From an uncultured bacterium (GTDB lineage Bacteria; Actinomycetota; Coriobacteriia; Coriobacteriales; Coriobacteriaceae): a stretch of 9,624 bases of DNA. The DNA lies in the NCBI GenBank assembly GCA_905215205.1, contig CAJMPK010000049.1, positions 1-9,624 on the forward strand, given 5' to 3'. The number at the start of each line of letters is the position of its first letter. Within the stretch, counting starts at the first letter, position 1. The notes beneath the pieces were generated by a model. That model made no database searches and had not been told where the DNA came from. It worked only from the letters and a program-made list of their open reading frames with translations. Positions 8,036 to 9,624 of the stretch are shown here, piece by piece. The translations under genes were made by a program, and so were the position numbers.

Positions 8036-8041
8036 ACGAGG

Positions 8042-8812
8042 ATGATCAAAGCCGCGTTTTTCGATATCGACGGTACGCTGCTGAGCTTTAAGACCCACCG
8101 GATTCCGGCGTCGGCGCAGCAGGTGCTCGACAGCTTTCGCGAGCAGGGGATTGCGTGCGTGATCGCCACGGGCCGTCCGACCTACCAGATGCCGGACTGG
8201 CTGTTCGACCTGGGCTGGGATGCGTACATTACGCTTTCGGGCCAGCACTGCTTTGATGCCGAGGGGGTTTACCGCAGCTGCCCGATTGATCCGGACGACG
8301 TTGCGGTGATTGTGGACCAGGTGGCGCAGGGGCGCTACGACTCGCTGTGCATGCAGGGCGAGAACTCGTTTGTGAACCGCCTGTCCGAGCGCGTGGTGAC
8401 GGCTGGCAGCAACGCGGGAATCGTCTACCACGAGGAGCCGTTTGAGCACGCCTTTGACGCACCGGTCTACCAGTTCTGCGCCTTTGTGGACCCGGCCGAC
8501 GAACATATCGTGACCGACGCCGTGTCGCATTCGCTCACCACGCGCTGGTGCGACCTGTTCTGTGACATTATTCCGGCCAACGGCGGCAAGGACCTGGGCG
8601 TGGCGGCGACGCTGGAGCGCCTGGGCATCGACGCGAGCGAGGCGATTGCCTTTGGCGATGGCGAGAACGACCTGTCGATGTTTGCCGCCGTGGGCACGAG
8701 CGTGGCCATGGGCAACGCGCAGGACACGGTGAAAGCTGCGGCGACCTATGTGACGACCGCCGTGGACGACGACGGAATCTATAACGCCGCGAAGCGCTTT
8801 GGGCTGCTATAG
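8042..8812 (+). CDS. Cof-type HAD-IIB sugar/nucleotide phosphatase
   Basis: Cytosolic Mg-dependent phosphatase of the Cof/YidA class, which typically acts on sugar phosphates, nucleotides or cofactor intermediates; the substrate is not readable from sequence. It is 256 residues, usual for the class. The nucleophile motif is FDIDGTL with D8 and D10; motif II is IATGRP with T43; the motif III lysine is K183 in NGGKDLG; motif IV is GDGEND (205-210) with D206 and D210. The segment between (about 80-180) is the C2-type cap. ATG 8042 uses GAGGAG at 8027-8032, which lies inside the last codons of the ABC-F gene, so the two are almost certainly cotranscribed and translationally linked. I see no T-run hairpin after the stop. 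A functional link to the ABC-F protein is not evident. Confidence 0.92.
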   Translation: MIKAAFFDIDGTLLSFKTHRIPASAQQVLDSFREQGIACVIATGRPTYQMPDWLFDLGWDAYITLSGQHCFDAEGVYRSCPIDPDDVAVIVDQVAQGRYDSLCMQGENSFVNRLSERVVTAGSNAGIVYHEEPFEHAFDAPVYQFCAFVDPADEHIVTDAVSHSLTTRWCDLFCDIIPANGGKDLGVAATLERLGIDASEAIAFGDGENDLSMFAAVGTSVAMGNAQDTVKAAATYVTTAVDDDGIYNAAKRFGLL

Positions 8813-8826
8813 CTGCGGCTTGGCAC

Positions 8827-8868
8827 TTGGGGACGTTCCTTTTCTGCCGGTAGCTGGGGACACTCCTT
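8827..8868. repeat. Tandem GGGGAC-type intergenic repeats
   Basis: Two 15-nt copies, TTGGGGACGTTCCTT (8827-8841) and CTGGGGACACTCCTT (8854-8868), agree at 12 of 15 positions and start 27 nt apart. A third GGGGAC core lies at 6092-6097 as AGGGGACAGG (6091-6100). All are in gaps between genes. They look like degenerate copies of a short dispersed repeat, perhaps of the REP kind; no transposase is present. Confidence 0.5.
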
Positions 8869-8910
8869 GCGCGTTGCGTGTCGTGTCGCCCTGCCTGCTC
8901 CGCGCATTTT

Positions 8911-9000
8911 GTGAAACACGGTTAACTTTTTAGACAACGTAGTAAGACATGGGCAACTTTTGCGGTAAAGTAAATCAAGCAAAAGTATCCAAAGGCTAAC
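8911..9000 (+). promoter_or_regulatory. AT-rich promoter/operator zone of the DtxR-like gene
   Basis: The base composition drops sharply to AT-rich here, upstream of the regulator gene. An 8-bp perfect dyad, ACTTTTGC (8956-8963) and GCAAAAGT (8979-8986) with a 15-nt spacer, is a candidate operator or leader stem. TAGACA (8931-8936) resembles a -35 box and TAAAGT (8966-8971) a -10 box, but they are 29 nt apart and cannot work together. AGGCTAA (8993-8999) resembles half of an iron-box. I cannot assign the start site. Confidence 0.4.
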
Positions 9001-9025
9001 TAGAAGCCATCGCGAAAGGCGGCCC

Positions 9026-9415
9026 ATGGCCCTGCGTGAATCCGGAGAAGACTATCTCGAATCGATCTACGTTCTGTCGGAACGTCAGGGCATCGTGCGC
9101 TCGATTGACGTTGCGGAGTACCTCGGCGTAACCAAGGCGAGCGTTTCCAAGGCCATGGCGACGTTGGAAAGCAACGGCTATGTCGAAATGGGCAAGCGCG
9201 ACGTTCATCTGACGGAGCGTGGTCTGGAGGTCGCTCGCCAAATGTGGGAGCGTCACTGCTTTTTCGTGGGGCTGCTAGAGGACGCGGGTGTTTCGGCTGA
9301 GGTCGCGTCGCAAGAGGGCTGCCACATGGAGCACTGCCTGAGCGAGGAAAGCTTTGAGAAGCTACGGGCGATGTTGGGCCGGGAAGATGTAGTGGGTCCA
9401 ACAACAGAAGCCTAA
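9026..9415 (+). CDS. DtxR/MntR-family metal-dependent transcriptional regulator
   Basis: DNA-binding repressor that senses iron or manganese and controls metal uptake genes, usually including itself. It is 129 residues: an N-terminal winged helix-turn-helix (about 6-66, with VRSIDVAEYLGVTKASVSKA as the HTH core) and a dimerization/metal domain (about 67-118). It lacks the SH3-like third domain of DtxR/IdeR, so its size resembles MntR. Candidate metal ligands aligned to MntR are D9, E12, H77, C99, E102 and H103; MntR has Glu at position 99, while DtxR has Cys in the matching place. ATG 9026 has GAAAGG (9014-9019) with a 6-nt gap. It starts 213 nt after the phosphatase gene and probably has its own promoter. 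The gene it controls may lie just downstream, outside the window. Metal identity is uncertain. Confidence 0.88.
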   Translation: MALRESGEDYLESIYVLSERQGIVRSIDVAEYLGVTKASVSKAMATLESNGYVEMGKRDVHLTERGLEVARQMWERHCFFVGLLEDAGVSAEVASQEGCHMEHCLSEESFEKLRAMLGREDVVGPTTEA

Positions 9416-9426
9416 CTGTCCCACAG

Positions 9427-9590
9427 TAGCGCGGAGTTCACGCAAAGCGCGAACCAGCGACTGGGACCAGCGGCCCTTTCGGCCAAGTCCATTTCAGCAA
9501 AGGAACCCTGCCGGCAAGCGATGCCCAAGAACCGCCTGCGATGTTACCGCAGGCCGGGACCGGGCTTGGTTTTGAAAACATTCCGCACTG
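9427..9590 (+). ncRNA. Candidate structured RNA or leader (unidentified)
   Basis: After the regulator stop I see no credible gene but a self-closing fold. The closing stem is 9427-9437 with 9580-9590: 11 positions, one C-A mismatch and two wobbles. Inside are a hairpin GTTCACGC/GCGCGAAC (9436-9443, 9447-9454; AAA loop, one mismatch, sharing 2 nt with the closing stem); a two-part hairpin GGAC/GTCC (9464-9467, 9487-9490) with GGCC/GGCC (9472-9475, 9481-9484); and CCAAG/CTTGG (9525-9529, 9565-9569) enclosing a perfect 7-bp stem GCCTGCG/CGCAGGC (9534-9540, 9548-9554). The wobbles are valid only in + strand RNA. I checked remembered features of cobalamin, SAM, M-box, yybP, T-box, tmRNA, RNase P and SRP RNAs and none fitted. 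It may be a riboswitch-like leader of the next gene or a free RNA. High GC makes chance pairing common, so confidence is modest. Confidence 0.4.
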
Positions 9591-9624
9591 ATATCTTCTG
9601 TATTGAAGACGTCGATGATGCACC

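Noticed and set aside
6668..8530. 620-codon open frame on the minus strand
   Set aside because: It runs antisense through the ABC-F gene and into the phosphatase gene, has no recognisable domain and no ribosome-binding site, and reads as a shadow of third-position GC bias.
9438..9623. 61-codon minus-strand frame after the regulator
   Set aside because: No domain and no ribosome-binding site seen, and the composition is Arg/Pro-rich. The region is better explained by RNA structure.
9416..9624. Known riboswitch or RNA (cobalamin, T-box, M-box, yybP-ykoY, SAM, tmRNA, RNase P)
   Set aside because: A weak B12-box-like string near 9494-9512 lacks the rest of the cobalamin core in the right order, and signature sequences of the other classes are absent.

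Overview
The window looks like chromosomal DNA from a high-GC Gram-positive gut-type actinobacterium, most likely class Coriobacteriia and plausibly Collinsella. This rests on strong GC bias at third codon positions, short AT-rich promoter gaps, the gene families present and the style of the intergenic palindromes. It is an inference from reading, not a database match. All supported genes are on the + strand. Several long minus-strand reading frames exist, but they are antisense shadows of GC-rich genes.

Layout: (1) 1-527, the 3' part of a HAD-superfamily phosphatase whose N-terminus lies outside the window. (2) 581-2017, a complete M20-family dipeptidase of the PepV/Sapep type, ending at a long 22-bp palindrome that doubles as a terminator (2039-2114). 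(3) 2110-2310, a GC-rich, foldable leader with no confident promoter. (4) 2311-5970, a compact high-affinity phosphate uptake operon, pstS-pstC-pstA-pstB, closed by a strong intrinsic terminator (6026-6063). No phoU follows pstB. (5) 6176-8812, a two-gene unit: an Uup-like ABC-F ATPase with a C-terminal coiled coil, then a Cof-type HAD-IIB phosphatase translated from a ribosome-binding site inside the end of the ABC-F gene. (6) 8813-9025, an intergenic region with two GGGGAC repeats followed by an AT-rich promoter/operator zone. (7) 9026-9415, a short DtxR/MntR-type metal-dependent regulator. (8) 9416-9624, no convincing gene, but a self-closing multi-stem fold (9427-9590) that may be a structured RNA or leader for a gene beyond the window.

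How the genes work together: PstS is a lipoprotein with a Tat-like signal and captures phosphate outside the membrane. PstC and PstA form the channel and PstB supplies ATP hydrolysis. The ABC-F protein has no membrane domain and is expected to act on ribosomes. The two HAD phosphatases and the dipeptidase are housekeeping catabolic enzymes with no obvious functional link to the Pst system. The regulator at the end suggests metal homeostasis genes downstream.

I found no clear novel multi-gene system. The points most worth a second look are non-coding: the candidate structured RNA at the 3' end, the 22-bp palindrome, the pst leader with mutually exclusive pairings, and the GGGGAC-type intergenic repeats.
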